A DNA stretch of 64,000 nt, taken from positions 1 to 64,000 of IMG/VR virus record IMGVR_UViG_3300044684_000224, one strand, 5' to 3'. Of this stretch, positions 38,100-46,271 are shown one piece after another. Both the position numbers and the translations under genes were made by a program. Under the pieces are notes generated by a model that saw only the letters and a list, made by a program, of their open reading frames with translations, had not been told where the DNA came from and searched no databases. The first letter of the stretch is position 1; every line of letters starts with the position of its first letter. This DNA comes from a virus.

Positions 38100-38404
38100 T
38101 GGCGGACGAGGAACAGGAGCCCCGGCCCGGCGAAGTCTGCGGTACGTACGCGATGTACCAGAAGCACTACAAGCGCGGCGATAAGCCGTGTCAGGACTGC
38201 GCCCACGCTCACGCGGTCTACATGAACCGCTGGCGTCGCCGCAATGGACGGACCAAGACGGCCGCAGTGCCTTACGCAGTGCTCGGTGAACTGCTGCTGG
38301 CGTTGCCGACGGACATGGAGGAGTGGGCGGAGAAGCAGCTCGGCGACGCGGTCGTGACGAACGCGATCGAGGCGGCCGAGGAAGCGCGGGGGTGTGCCTC
38401 GTGA
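38099..38404 (+). CDS. Small Cys-cluster protein
   Basis: 101 residues. CGTYAMYQKHYKRGDKPC..C is a pattern common in actinophage zinc-finger-like small proteins, followed by a basic stretch (RWRRRNGRTK) and helices. May bind nucleic acid. Ends the rightward operon before convergent genes. Confidence 0.65.
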   Translation: MADEEQEPRPGEVCGTYAMYQKHYKRGDKPCQDCAHAHAVYMNRWRRRNGRTKTAAVPYAVLGELLLALPTDMEEWAEKQLGDAVVTNAIEAAEEARGCAS

Positions 38405-38415
38405 CCGCGGCCGCC

Positions 38416-38625
38416 CTAGTCGCCGTCCACCGGCACGTCGGGACGCGGGCAGGCGCACGCGCGCCGAATGGCCTCCACGGTGTCGTCGGCTACACGGGCC
38501 AGTACGCGGGTGCCGTGGTGGATGAGGTCATGCGGGAGGACCACATCCTCCGGGAGGTCATCGATCTCCTTGCGGGACTCGCAGAAGTATCCGTCTCCGT
38601 ACTCGATGCGCACGATGATCCGCAT
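38416..38625 (-). CDS. Small protein, unknown function
   Basis: 69 residues, beta then helix (IVRIEYGDGYFCESRKEIDD). Last gene of the leftward pair. The 72 bases before it hold no supported ORF. Confidence 0.6.
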   Translation of the reverse strand: MRIIVRIEYGDGYFCESRKEIDDLPEDVVLPHDLIHHGTRVLARVADDTVEAIRRACACPRPDVPVDGD

Positions 38626-38697
38626 GGGTCACGCCTTCTTCCGGGGCTTGATGGAACAGCGCCCGACGTGGTGTCCGGGCGCCGTGGGGGAAGAGGG

Positions 38698-39162
38698 TCA
38701 GTTCTCGGTTGGCGGCAGCCTCAGGTCGAGCACGCGACCGAGATAGGGATACGTGGCCATCTCCGCGTCTTGGTTGGTCCACTCGGCCGGCCGTCCGTCC
38801 GTCCAAAACAGCCACCACTCACCCGCGTACACGGCGACGCCGCTGCCCGCCGGCCAGTCGAATGCGCGCACATCGCCAACGGTATGGACCTTGAGCACGA
38901 CGCCGTCATCCTCATCGGCCAGAACCGCGCCGTTCCATTCATACGCGCGGAGCCCTCGCTCCGCCGCGATCTTCCCTGCCAGGAGGCAGGCGGCGTGCTC
39001 GGTCGGCTCACCGTCGACCTCGATGATCTCGTCTACGGTCGGGTCACCGAGCGTGTAGATCTCGACGCGGTAGGCGTCGTCGTCGACGCTGTAGCCAACG
39101 GTGACGTACTGGGTGGTCGTCGGGTTGGTGACGGGCGTGAAGGTGCGGGTGCGTCCGGGCAT
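38698..39162 (-). CDS. Acidic protein, unknown function
   Basis: 154 residues from ATG 39162 with a GGAGGACACC ribosome site. Beta-rich (QYVTVGYSVDDDAYRVEIYT). It has its own promoter, -35 TTGCAC and -10 TACACT separated by 18 bases, overlapped by a repeat shared with the 39475 region. Confidence 0.65.
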   Translation of the reverse strand: MPGRTRTFTPVTNPTTTQYVTVGYSVDDDAYRVEIYTLGDPTVDEIIEVDGEPTEHAACLLAGKIAAERGLRAYEWNGAVLADEDDGVVLKVHTVGDVRAFDWPAGSGVAVYAGEWWLFWTDGRPAEWTNQDAEMATYPYLGRVLDLRLPPTEN

Positions 39163-39190
39163 GGTGTCCTCCGTGTCTCTCGGTATGGCT

Positions 39191-39222
39191 CCAGTGTACC
39201 TACACCGGCATGTGTAGTGCAA
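39191..39222 (-). promoter_or_regulatory. Promoter with operator-like 25-base element (leftward)
   Basis: Read on the minus strand, 39215-39191 begins ACACATG, continues GTAGG and ends ACACTGG, as does 39475-39499 on the plus strand. TTGCAC (39222-39217) and TACACT (39198-39193) make a good -35/-10 pair for gene 38698. Confidence 0.65.
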
Positions 39223-39230
39223 CCGGGTAG

Positions 39231-39440
39231 CTACGACCGGCTGTCCTCGCGCTCGGCCGCAGCGATGATCGAGTCCACTGTTGGGCCACCGACACCCAAC
39301 ACCTTCGCGATCCGGTACTTGCTCCACTTCGCCTCGCGCGCTGCCATCACGGCAGCCTGTCGCCGCAGGCGGGCCGCGTCCGCCGCACGCATCGCGTCCT
39401 GCGCTTCCGTGAGCTCTCGTTCGATCTCAGCGTCATCCAT
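39231..39440 (-). CDS. Small helix-turn-helix protein
   Basis: 69 residues from ATG 39440. A helical arm with many Ala/Arg leads to KWSKYRIAKVLGVGGPTVDSII, a likely helix-turn-helix. It lies between two copies of the ACACATG...ACACTGG element and is the natural candidate to bind them. Confidence 0.65.
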   Translation of the reverse strand: MDDAEIERELTEAQDAMRAADAARLRRQAAVMAAREAKWSKYRIAKVLGVGGPTVDSIIAAAEREDSRS

Positions 39441-39474
39441 GGGTGGAGGGTACCGCACATCACCAAGCGTGCGC

Positions 39475-39511
39475 ACACATGTTGACGTAGGCACACTGGT
39501 ATGTGTAAGGT
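39475..39511 (+). promoter_or_regulatory. Promoter with operator-like 25-base element (rightward)
   Basis: TTGACG (39482-39487) and TAAGGT (39506-39511), 18 bases apart, precede gene 39547. The overlapping element 39475-39499 matches the leftward copy at 39191-39215 in 19 of 25 positions. Confidence 0.65.
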
Positions 39512-39546
39512 CGAGCTATCAGCAAGACCAGCAAGGAGCAGCCGAG

Positions 39547-39798
39547 ATGACCACCGGCGACCTGATCCCCTACATGGCGACCCAGCACCTCAACCTGGAC
39601 GGCCCGACCGGTGCGAACGCCGCCCGCGACGCGCTTCAGGCGCTCGGCGACCGCGACTTCGAAAAGGCCCACTCCATCGAAGACGCCTTCGTGTGGGCCG
39701 TCATCCAGGCGATCGCGGACGGCCACCCGGACCCGGTCGGCCTGGCCAAGTCCGCACTGGTTGTCCACGAAGCCGACTTCGCTCGCTACACCGCCTGA
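39547..39798 (+). CDS. Small protein, first gene of the rightward early operon
   Basis: 83 residues behind AAGGAGCAGCCGAG. All helical (ANAARDALQALGDRDFEKAH). Unknown function. Confidence 0.65.
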   Translation: MTTGDLIPYMATQHLNLDGPTGANAARDALQALGDRDFEKAHSIEDAFVWAVIQAIADGHPDPVGLAKSALVVHEADFARYTA

Positions 39799-39809
39799 AG
39801 GAGGCCGAA

Positions 39810-40136
39810 ATGACCACCGAGACCACCGCCAGTGACGAGTACCTCTGCGCCTGCGGGCACTCGAAGTTTGAGCACGCCGGTCGCACCCACCGTGGCATCT
39901 GCTACCCGTGCAACGGCAACGGCGGTTCTGCGGGTGCGCCGGGGACCTACTGCTCTCGGTACCGCAAGCCAGTCACCACCGAGCAGGGCCAGTCCGTCTC
40001 CGAGGTCCCCGGCAAGCCGGGCCGTGTCATCACCGGACGACCCCAGAACGTCGAGATCCACAACCCGACGACGGCCGATCCGTTTGCCTTGGTCCCCGGT
40101 GCATATGGATACGACTGGGAGGTGGAGGACCGTTGA
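39810..40136 (+). CDS. Small zinc-binding protein
   Basis: 108 residues behind AGGAGG. CACGHSKFEH and GICYPCNGNGG...YCSRY make a four-Cys/His zinc module. The last third (DPFALVPGAYGYDWEVEDR) is acidic. The stop overlaps the TTG start of the HNH frame. Confidence 0.65.
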   Translation: MTTETTASDEYLCACGHSKFEHAGRTHRGICYPCNGNGGSAGAPGTYCSRYRKPVTTEQGQSVSEVPGKPGRVITGRPQNVEIHNPTTADPFALVPGAYGYDWEVEDR

Positions 40137-41317
40137 CGCTTACAGACCTACCCGAGACTTGGCTCACCATTCCTGGATTTGATGGCCGTTACGACGCGTC
40201 CTCGCTCGGTCGCATCCGGAGCAACGCGAGGACGCGCCACCCTAATAGGATCATGAAGTCTCATATGATCGAGAAAGGGAACGGGCTCAGGTATCGTCGC
40301 GTAGCGCTTAGCCCTAAGGGTGGACCCAATGTCGCGAGGCCAGTCCACGTCTTCGTGGCTAGCGCGTTCCACGGCGAGCGTCCGACGGGGCAGCACGTCC
40401 GCCATCTCGATGGCGACTCGCTCAACAACTGCGCGTCAAATCTGGCGTGGGGTTCCGTTTCTGAGAACACACTAGATCGGGTGCGACACGGAACCCACAA
40501 CGAAACTAGGAAGACCCACTGTCCTCACGGGCACGAGTACACGCCGGATAATACCTACCGTACACGCAAGGGTCACCGTATCTGCGTAACTTGCAAACTG
40601 GCCGATAACCGCCGTCGCAAGCGTCAACGAAGTCTCCTTCGGCGCGCCCAAAGGAACAGCGCGCTCGCCGCGCCGGCCGAACCCGTCACGAAGCCCAATC
40701 AGCAAATGACCATCAACGACAGAAAGAGGCAGCGAAACATGCGGTTCAAGAAGGCAGCGCTCGCGGCGACCGGCGTGGTGGTGCTCATCGCGGCGACGGC
40801 GTGCACGTCGTCGAGTTCGGACAACGCGCAGATGCAGTCGCAGGCGGTCACCGAGAAGTACCAGGAGGCCAGTCAGAAGCAGGTGCCCTACAGGCAGCCC
40901 ACGAACTGGCTGGAGCGCACCGAACTGAACAAGCACCTGGCCCGGCAGGACGACCCGAACGCGATCCGCTACGTGGTGCTGATGACCCAGCAGGGTCAGG
41001 TGATCGCGCAGTACGTCATCAAGGGCATGGTGTTCGACCCGAACAGCCAGCTGACCAACGACCAGCAGATCGTGTCCGGCTGGTCGGGCGGCTCGTCGTC
41101 CACCTACTACAGCCAGGTCGTGAACGCACCGGGCGACAACGGCACGTGGGGACCGGAGGCCGGCTCGGCGGCGTTCTTCACGCAGCAGGACGTGGAGGTG
41201 CAGATCCCGCCGGGCGTGTGGTGGGTCGAGTCGGACGCGCCGCAGAACTTCACGTCCACGCCGCTGCTGACGATCGCGGCCGACGCGACGCCCTCGACAC
41301 ACGCGGGCGGCAAGTGA
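40133..41317 (+). CDS. HNH homing endonuclease frame (NUMOD4) running in frame into a lipoprotein
   Basis: From TTG 40133 the frame has a NUMOD4-like start (TWLTIPGFDGRYDASSLGRIRSN), an HNH core (RHLDGDSLNNCASNLAWGSVSENTLDRV) and a zinc tail (CPHGHEYTPDNTYRTRKGHRICVTC). There is no stop before the lipoprotein signal at 40739, so the two form one 394-codon frame. A natural fusion, or separate translation from ATG 40739, are both possible. The HNH part has clearly inserted just ahead of the lipoprotein. Confidence 0.65.
   Translation: MTLTDLPETWLTIPGFDGRYDASSLGRIRSNARTRHPNRIMKSHMIEKGNGLRYRRVALSPKGGPNVARPVHVFVASAFHGERPTGQHVRHLDGDSLNNCASNLAWGSVSENTLDRVRHGTHNETRKTHCPHGHEYTPDNTYRTRKGHRICVTCKLADNRRRKRQRSLLRRAQRNSALAAPAEPVTKPNQQMTINDRKRQRNMRFKKAALAATGVVVLIAATACTSSSSDNAQMQSQAVTEKYQEASQKQVPYRQPTNWLERTELNKHLARQDDPNAIRYVVLMTQQGQVIAQYVIKGMVFDPNSQLTNDQQIVSGWSGGSSSTYYSQVVNAPGDNGTWGPEAGSAAFFTQQDVEVQIPPGVWWVESDAPQNFTSTPLLTIAADATPSTHAGGK
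40739..41317 (+). CDS. Lipoprotein, possible superinfection-exclusion protein
   Basis: 192 residues from ATG 40739 behind AAAGAGG. Signal peptide MRFKKAALAATGVVVLIAA with lipobox ATAC (Cys near 22). The mature part (QEASQKQVPYRQPTNWLERTELNKHLARQDDP...) matches a lipoprotein often seen in actinophages next to a membrane protein like the next gene. Surface exposure suggests receptor masking or exclusion, though this is inference. Confidence 0.8.
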   Translation: MRFKKAALAATGVVVLIAATACTSSSSDNAQMQSQAVTEKYQEASQKQVPYRQPTNWLERTELNKHLARQDDPNAIRYVVLMTQQGQVIAQYVIKGMVFDPNSQLTNDQQIVSGWSGGSSSTYYSQVVNAPGDNGTWGPEAGSAAFFTQQDVEVQIPPGVWWVESDAPQNFTSTPLLTIAADATPSTHAGGK

Positions 41318-41817
41318 TGGGACTGTGGCGTTCGGCCGACGGGTGGGCCAGCGATTTCCAGCGCAAGCCGGGGATCACCGTGTTCAAGGCGGTGTTCTGG
41401 ATCGTCCTGCTGGGCGTGTTCGTCGTGGTGGTCCTGTGGACGACCGGCGTGGTGACCGCCCCGTGGAAGGGCAAGGGCGACGCCTACATCCAGAAGAACT
41501 CGGCTGACAACTGGGTCGCGGCGCAGCGCACGTTCCACCAGGAGAACAACGACTACACGGCGGACCTGGTGAAGATCCGGGACGCCAAGACGGCACTGAC
41601 CCAGTTCGAGGCTGGCGCGAAGCCGCACCCGAACTCGATCGCCGCGTTCCAGTGGCAGCAGCAGGACACCAACCTGCGCACGACGCTGACCGGTCTGGAG
41701 CAGGGCTGCGAGCAAGTGGCCGCGAATTACGCGACCGACGCCCAGTCCTACCTGACGGAGTCGTTCCGGGACGCTGGCCTGCCGGCGACGCTCGACGCGG
41801 CTGCGTGTAGCCGATGA
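41317..41817 (+). CDS. Membrane protein, lipoprotein partner
   Basis: 166 residues from an ATG overlapping the lipoprotein stop. One strong membrane segment (about 26-46), then a helical outer or inner domain (DNWVAAQRTFHQENNDYTAD). Probably acts with the lipoprotein. A long hairpin follows the gene. Confidence 0.7.
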   Translation: MGLWRSADGWASDFQRKPGITVFKAVFWIVLLGVFVVVVLWTTGVVTAPWKGKGDAYIQKNSADNWVAAQRTFHQENNDYTADLVKIRDAKTALTQFEAGAKPHPNSIAAFQWQQQDTNLRTTLTGLEQGCEQVAANYATDAQSYLTESFRDAGLPATLDAAACSR

Positions 41818-41822
41818 CCGGC

Positions 41823-41859
41823 GACGGCACGGGCCATTCCGAAGTTGGTCCGTGCCGTC
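41823..41859 (+). terminator. Hairpin after lipoprotein/membrane pair
   Basis: GACGGCACGGGCCA pairs with TGGTCCGTGCCGTC (one G-U) around a nine-base loop. No T-run. Confidence 0.7.
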
Positions 41860-41920
41860 ACGCCCATTGTCCTTCCGCTGCCCCGTGTACCGCCTGAGAC
41901 CACCGAGGAGACGACAAGCA

Positions 41921-42049
41921 ATGGCCGACGAGGACGACGACTGGGAGAACGGCGACGCCTACAACTCGGCGGGGCCGTGGAAGTGCGGCATCACCGGTCG
42001 CGATTGTCCGGCTGACCCGGAGCAGACCAAGAACTGCCCCAAGTGCTGA
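41921..42049 (+). CDS. Tiny acidic Cys protein
   Basis: 42 residues with CGITGRDC and CPKC forming a possible zinc site. The leader repeats the phrase ACCGCCTGAGACC seen again before the next gene. Confidence 0.55.
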   Translation: MADEDDDWENGDAYNSAGPWKCGITGRDCPADPEQTKNCPKC

Positions 42050-42079
42050 GCGCGTACCGCCTGAGACCGAGGAGCCGAA

Positions 42080-42403
42080 ATGAACGAGAACAACGAGACC
42101 GCCGTACCGCTCGACCGCGAAGCATTGAAGGCACACGCCCGCGCCAAGGCGTTCGACACCGGCCGGGACTGCGAGCACTGCGACGGCGAGGGCAAGGTCT
42201 ACCCAGGACGCCGTGTCATCCACACGCGCCTGGGGGGCTCCGGTGCCGACTGGGACGAGGACGCAATCTGCCGCGCGATCGACGAGGCGGCGGACCTCCA
42301 GTGGGGGCGTGGCCTGTTCGGTCCGTTCCTGGCGGTCACGAACACCGACGGTAAGACGCTCCTCGTGGAGATCCCGCCGATGGACAACGAGGTTCCGGCA
42401 TGA
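42080..42403 (+). CDS. Small protein with CxxC knuckle
   Basis: 107 residues. CEHCDGEGKVYPGRR is a DnaJ-type zinc knuckle; the rest (WDEDAICRAIDEAADLQWGR) is alpha/beta. Unknown role. Confidence 0.65.
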   Translation: MNENNETAVPLDREALKAHARAKAFDTGRDCEHCDGEGKVYPGRRVIHTRLGGSGADWDEDAICRAIDEAADLQWGRGLFGPFLAVTNTDGKTLLVEIPPMDNEVPA

Positions 42404-42534
42404 CCACCTCCACTGCTCCCTCTCTGCTGCTGTCTGTGGTGGACGAGGACGAGGACTTCGACCCGAACTGTCTATGCCCGGACGGGATGCCGTGCTGCTG
42501 CATGGCCGAGTCCCGCGATCCGATGGAGTGGTGA
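42400..42534 (+). CDS. Tiny Cys-rich protein
   Basis: 44 residues with five Cys (NCLCPDGMPCCC). Coupled by ATGA and TGATG. Unknown. Confidence 0.5.
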   Translation: MTTSTAPSLLLSVVDEDEDFDPNCLCPDGMPCCCMAESRDPMEW

Positions 42535-42833
42535 TGAAACCGATCAACATCCGCGTGGCCAGTGACGTGCCGGCGGAAGACCTGGCGCAGCACATCGCCG
42601 ACGCGCTCGACTTCGACGACCTGATCGAGTTCGTCCGTGTGCTCGACGAGCGTGTGTCGGATTGGGACTTCTCGCGCAAGGTCTGGGAGTTCGGCGAGGA
42701 ACTGCGTGCCGCGAAGGCGAAGGAAGACCAGCTCGACCAGGAGGCCGGCACTGTCGCGAACGCCGGATGGGGCGAGCAAGTTCCCGCTGTGGCTGCGGCG
42801 GGACTGGAAGACGAGCGGGGGATGGAGAGATGA
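42534..42833 (+). CDS. Small acidic protein
   Basis: 99 residues, mostly helical (AQHIADALDFDDLIEFVRVL). Unknown function. Confidence 0.6.
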   Translation: MKPINIRVASDVPAEDLAQHIADALDFDDLIEFVRVLDERVSDWDFSRKVWEFGEELRAAKAKEDQLDQEAGTVANAGWGEQVPAVAAAGLEDERGMER

Positions 42834-43168
42834 GCGACGGGGCCAGTGTCTACGTCCACGATGGCGACGAGCGCGGTGTCTACCTCTACACCTACTGGTA
42901 CGGGCCGGAGCTGCCCGACATGGTGTGGAAAGCGCTGGCGCGCAGGCAGCGCTGGAACGACGACGCATACCTCGCCCGGATCATTTTCAACACGATGACG
43001 AAGGGCCGCGAGGACGCGGAGATCGGCTTCGGGATCTCCGCCTACGAGATCGGCGCGAACTACGTCATCGACGTGGATACCGCCGCACAGCAGGTGACGG
43101 TCGGCGACGAACCGGTGCAGTCCTTCCGCGACTTCATCCACGCCGCCCGGACCGGCGGTGCGCGATGA
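42830..43168 (+). CDS. Small alpha/beta protein
   Basis: 112 residues (ERGVYLYTYWYGPELPDMVW...) with a compact fold that recurs in actinophages. No catalytic motif seen. Confidence 0.65.
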   Translation: MSDGASVYVHDGDERGVYLYTYWYGPELPDMVWKALARRQRWNDDAYLARIIFNTMTKGREDAEIGFGISAYEIGANYVIDVDTAAQQVTVGDEPVQSFRDFIHAARTGGAR

Positions 43169-43323
43169 CCCGCCTTCTCCGCCGCTCCTGGTTGCGCCTC
43201 TGCCGTTTCGTGTTGTGGCCGTGGCGATACATGCGGTCGGTGACGTGCCGAGCCGCATGGACTGAGGCCGATGACCTCGATGTTGAGTTGGAGTGTGCCG
43301 AGTACCGATGGGGGCCGATGTGA
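43165..43323 (+). CDS. Tiny basic protein
   Basis: 52 residues: Arg/Trp-rich amphipathic first half, acidic second half. Coupled to both neighbours. Confidence 0.5.
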   Translation: MTRLLRRSWLRLCRFVLWPWRYMRSVTCRAAWTEADDLDVELECAEYRWGPM

Positions 43324-43871
43324 CTGACGAGCGACACGTGGTCATCGTGGACGTCGAGACCTCCGGGTTGCTTCCGGATCACGACGTGGCCGTGGAGGTC
43401 GCCTGGTGGGACCTCGCCACCGGGGAACGCGGATGCTTCGTGCCGGTCCATGACGTGGCGTGGGTGCTGGAGCACGGCAACCCGCAAGCGTTGGAGATCA
43501 ACGGCTACCGGCGACGGCTGGCAACGGCGAAGCAGGACGAAGGTTACCTGCTTCAGCGACAACTGAAGGGCACACTGCGCGGGAACACGATCGCCGGCTC
43601 AAACCCGGGCTTCGATGTGGATTTCCTGCGCAAGCTGATCCCGTCCACGCCGTGGCATCACCGCAAGCTGGATCTGGCCACGTATGCGGCTGCGGTGCTC
43701 GGGATTCCGCCGTGGCAGTTGCCGGGCTTGTCGTCGGTGTGCGAGCGGCTGAGCATCCTGAACTCCGCGCCGCACACGGCCGAGGGCGACGTGGACGCGA
43801 CGGGCCACTGCTTCTTGGCGTTGTTCGAACTCGCCGGTGTTTCGGCTGCTGCTGAGGGGAGGCAGCAGTGA
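43320..43871 (+). CDS. DnaQ-like 3'-5' exonuclease
   Basis: 183 residues from GTG 43320. DEDDh motifs: VDVETSGL (Asp11, Glu13), AGSNPGFDVDFL (Exo II Asp) and HTAEGDVDAT (Exo III His and Asp). It should proofread or trim DNA, probably with the phage replication or recombination proteins. It opens the block that leads to the RecA-like ATPase. Confidence 0.85.
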   Translation: MTDERHVVIVDVETSGLLPDHDVAVEVAWWDLATGERGCFVPVHDVAWVLEHGNPQALEINGYRRRLATAKQDEGYLLQRQLKGTLRGNTIAGSNPGFDVDFLRKLIPSTPWHHRKLDLATYAAAVLGIPPWQLPGLSSVCERLSILNSAPHTAEGDVDATGHCFLALFELAGVSAAAEGRQQ

Positions 43872-44101
43872 TGGCCCGCTACGTGCTGATCCGCATCGAA
43901 AGCGACGTGGAAGCCGACCGGCTGATCGAGGACGCCCGCGACTACCCGGACAACCCGATCCTCACGCCCTCCCAGGAAAACGACGTGCACGCCACGGTGG
44001 TGAACCACTGGAGCGCGGACGCGGACTGTCCTCCTGGCTGTACCAAGCCGTGCTGTCAGCCCACAGCGGCGCAGTTCCCAGGTGAAGCAGGCGAATTCTG
44101 A
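43871..44101 (+). CDS. Small protein, unknown function
   Basis: 76 residues; ferredoxin-like start (YVLIRIESDVEADRLIED) and a C-terminal Cys cluster (CPPGCTKPCC). Overlapped by TGATG at its start. Confidence 0.6.
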   Translation: MARYVLIRIESDVEADRLIEDARDYPDNPILTPSQENDVHATVVNHWSADADCPPGCTKPCCQPTAAQFPGEAGEF

Positions 44102-44724
44102 TGGGCGCAGAGATCGCACCCCTGACCGGCATCGATCAGGTACTGCTGCGCCTGACCTACCTGAAGGTGATGGCTGCGGCAGTGGCCGAGGCCGACAAGG
44201 ATGCTCGGACAGCAGCGGCGAAGTTGCTGCGCAAGGGTGACACGCTGGCCTGCTGGTCTCCGCTCGACCCCGACGCGCTGATGTCCCGAGTTTCCATGTC
44301 CAAGCCGAAACCGGTCGCGAAGGTCACCGATGCGGCTGCACTGGACCAATGGATCCGGGAGAACTACCCGGACAAGGTGCGCACCGAGGAGAGCATCGTC
44401 GGTACCGATGCCGAGGTGATCGCTGTCCTGCGCGAACACGCGCCGCACCTGCTTGCCAAGACCAGCACGGTACCGGGCTGGGCCGTGAACGAACTGCTCA
44501 CCCGATCCAAGGGTGCCGGCGAGCCGGCCGGTTTCGGCGGCGAACTGGGTGAGCACGCACCGCCCGGCATCGAAGTCTCCAATCCGCACGGCGTCCTGTC
44601 CGTCACCGTCGACCCGAAGACCGGACCTGCCGCGATCCGTGAACTGTGGGACGCGCGCTGGTTCGGGATGGACGGCACCGTCATCGCACTACCAGGAGGT
44701 GAATCCCATGACACTGAAGGTTAG
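44101..44724 (+). CDS. Recombination-associated protein, unknown family
   Basis: 207 residues, helical N-terminal half (LLRLTYLKVMAAAVAEADKD), then a mixed region. Genes of this size often precede the Sak4-like ATPase in actinophages, as here, and may be annealing or nuclease partners. It overlaps the ATPase gene by 17 bases. Confidence 0.65.
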   Translation: MGAEIAPLTGIDQVLLRLTYLKVMAAAVAEADKDARTAAAKLLRKGDTLACWSPLDPDALMSRVSMSKPKPVAKVTDAAALDQWIRENYPDKVRTEESIVGTDAEVIAVLREHAPHLLAKTSTVPGWAVNELLTRSKGAGEPAGFGGELGEHAPPGIEVSNPHGVLSVTVDPKTGPAAIRELWDARWFGMDGTVIALPGGESHDTEG

Positions 44725-45724
44725 GAAGCCCAGCGGGGTAGTGCCATGGCCGCTGGTGCTGATCGAAGGCCCGGAGAAGTCGGGCAAGTCGTGGGCGTGC
44801 GCGGAGTTCTCCGCCTCGGAGCGTGTCGGCCAGACCTACTGGCTGGATCTGGGCGAGGGTGCGGCGGACGAGTACGGCGCGGTGCCGGGTGCCCGGTATC
44901 TGGTGGTGGACCACGACGGGACGTGGCGAGACATCATCGGCCAGGTCGAGGAGGTCAAGGCCGAAGCGGAACGCGCCGCGAAGGCCGGGGAACCGCCCGT
45001 GGTGCTCGTAGTCGACTCTATGACCGCCGAGTGGGCGATGCTGTCGGACTGGGCGAACCAGCGGGCCAAGAAGACCGAGTCGAACCGGAAGAAGCTTCAG
45101 GCCAACCCGGACGCCGACATCACGGTGTCGATGAACTTCTGGAACGACTCCACCGCCCGCCACCGCAAGCTGATGACGATGCTGTTGACCTTCCCCGGCA
45201 TCGTGGTGATCACCGCGCGGGGCAAGGACACCGCCGAGGTCGGTGACGACGGGAAGCCGACCGGGTCGAAGACCTACAAGGTCGAGGGACACAAGACGCT
45301 GGCCTACGACGCATCGGTGTGGGTGCGCATGTCGCGGGAGTCCGCGCCGATCGTGGTCGGCTGCCGCTCGGTGCACCACGGTGTTCGCCCTGGTAAGGAC
45401 GACCCGGTCCCGGTGCCGAACTTCCGGGTGGAGTGGCTGGTGTTCGAACTGCTCGGCTGCGACCCGCAGACTGCCGAGTCGCGGGACGTGAAAGCGCTGG
45501 ACGGCGGTGAGGCAACACCGGAGGAGATGGGCATGTCGCCGCTCGATGCGCTGAAGACGGAGATCTGGGCCGAAGCTGGCCGGCACGGGTTGCAGGACAA
45601 GGGCAAGCTCGCCGACGACTACGCGGGCTGGTCGGAAGGCGCGGAACTGGCGAAGGCCGGGATGGCCGAACTGACCGAATACCTCGGTCACCTGCGCAAG
45701 CAGTCGGCGGGTGACTCGAAGTGA
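44708..45724 (+). CDS. Sak4/RecA-like recombination ATPase
   Basis: 338 residues from ATG 44708. Walker A IEGPEKSGKSWA (residues 19-30), Walker B VVLVVDSMT (about 97-105), and a sensor-like GIVVITARGKD. This is the AAA_24/Sak4 layout of phage single-strand annealing or exchange proteins. The C-terminal 90 residues are helical and may bind a partner. It would promote recombination-dependent replication. Confidence 0.8.
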   Translation: MTLKVRKPSGVVPWPLVLIEGPEKSGKSWACAEFSASERVGQTYWLDLGEGAADEYGAVPGARYLVVDHDGTWRDIIGQVEEVKAEAERAAKAGEPPVVLVVDSMTAEWAMLSDWANQRAKKTESNRKKLQANPDADITVSMNFWNDSTARHRKLMTMLLTFPGIVVITARGKDTAEVGDDGKPTGSKTYKVEGHKTLAYDASVWVRMSRESAPIVVGCRSVHHGVRPGKDDPVPVPNFRVEWLVFELLGCDPQTAESRDVKALDGGEATPEEMGMSPLDALKTEIWAEAGRHGLQDKGKLADDYAGWSEGAELAKAGMAELTEYLGHLRKQSAGDSK

Positions 45725-46098
45725 GCTACGAGCCGTTGTCACCGATCGACGTGGAGCAGCGTCTCCGTCAGTCCGTGTCGGACATGACGAAGGCCGAGCA
45801 GGCGCTACGGGCAGCCCGGGACAGCGAGACGGACGCGGAGATCGCCTACAAGCGGGTGTATCGGCGCGCGATGCTCTCCCCGAAGTGCCCGAAGGTGACA
45901 CGCGGCGGGTTCACGGTGACCGAGCGGGACGCATGGGTCGATGAGGAGTGCGCCGCCGAGTGGGAGCGGTACCGGCTGGCGCAGACGGCATGTCAGGCAG
46001 CGCAGGACCATGTGCGGTCCGTCCGTGATATCGCCGTCGCGGTCCAAAGCATCGGTGCCCTGGTGAGGACCGGCTACTCCGTGGCAGGTGCGTCGTGA
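45721..46098 (+). CDS. Small helical protein after the ATPase
   Basis: 125 residues from GTG 45721, mainly helical (RLRQSVSDMTKAEQALRAAR), with SPKCPKVTRGGFTVTERDAW in the middle. It may assist recombination. Unknown family. Confidence 0.6.
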   Translation: MSYEPLSPIDVEQRLRQSVSDMTKAEQALRAARDSETDAEIAYKRVYRRAMLSPKCPKVTRGGFTVTERDAWVDEECAAEWERYRLAQTACQAAQDHVRSVRDIAVAVQSIGALVRTGYSVAGAS

Positions 46099-46271
46099 TC
46101 TGCCTTCCGCTTGCCGTAACGCTTCGGTCGCTACCGCAGGTGTGCGAGGTTTGCCGTGGTCGTGAGCGTGTGCTGATCGCGAGCCCGAAAGCCACGCACT
46201 CGGCTGTCGTCCCGTGCCTTCACTGCCGCTGGGGGCTTCCTATTGTGCAGATGCCGGGAGGTGGGCGATGA
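46095..46271 (+). CDS. Tiny zinc-ribbon protein
   Basis: 58 residues with CEVCRGRE and CLHCRWG. Four Cys make a zinc ribbon. ATGA overlap with the SLOG gene. Confidence 0.55.
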   Translation: MICLPLAVTLRSLPQVCEVCRGRERVLIASPKATHSAVVPCLHCRWGLPIVQMPGGGR

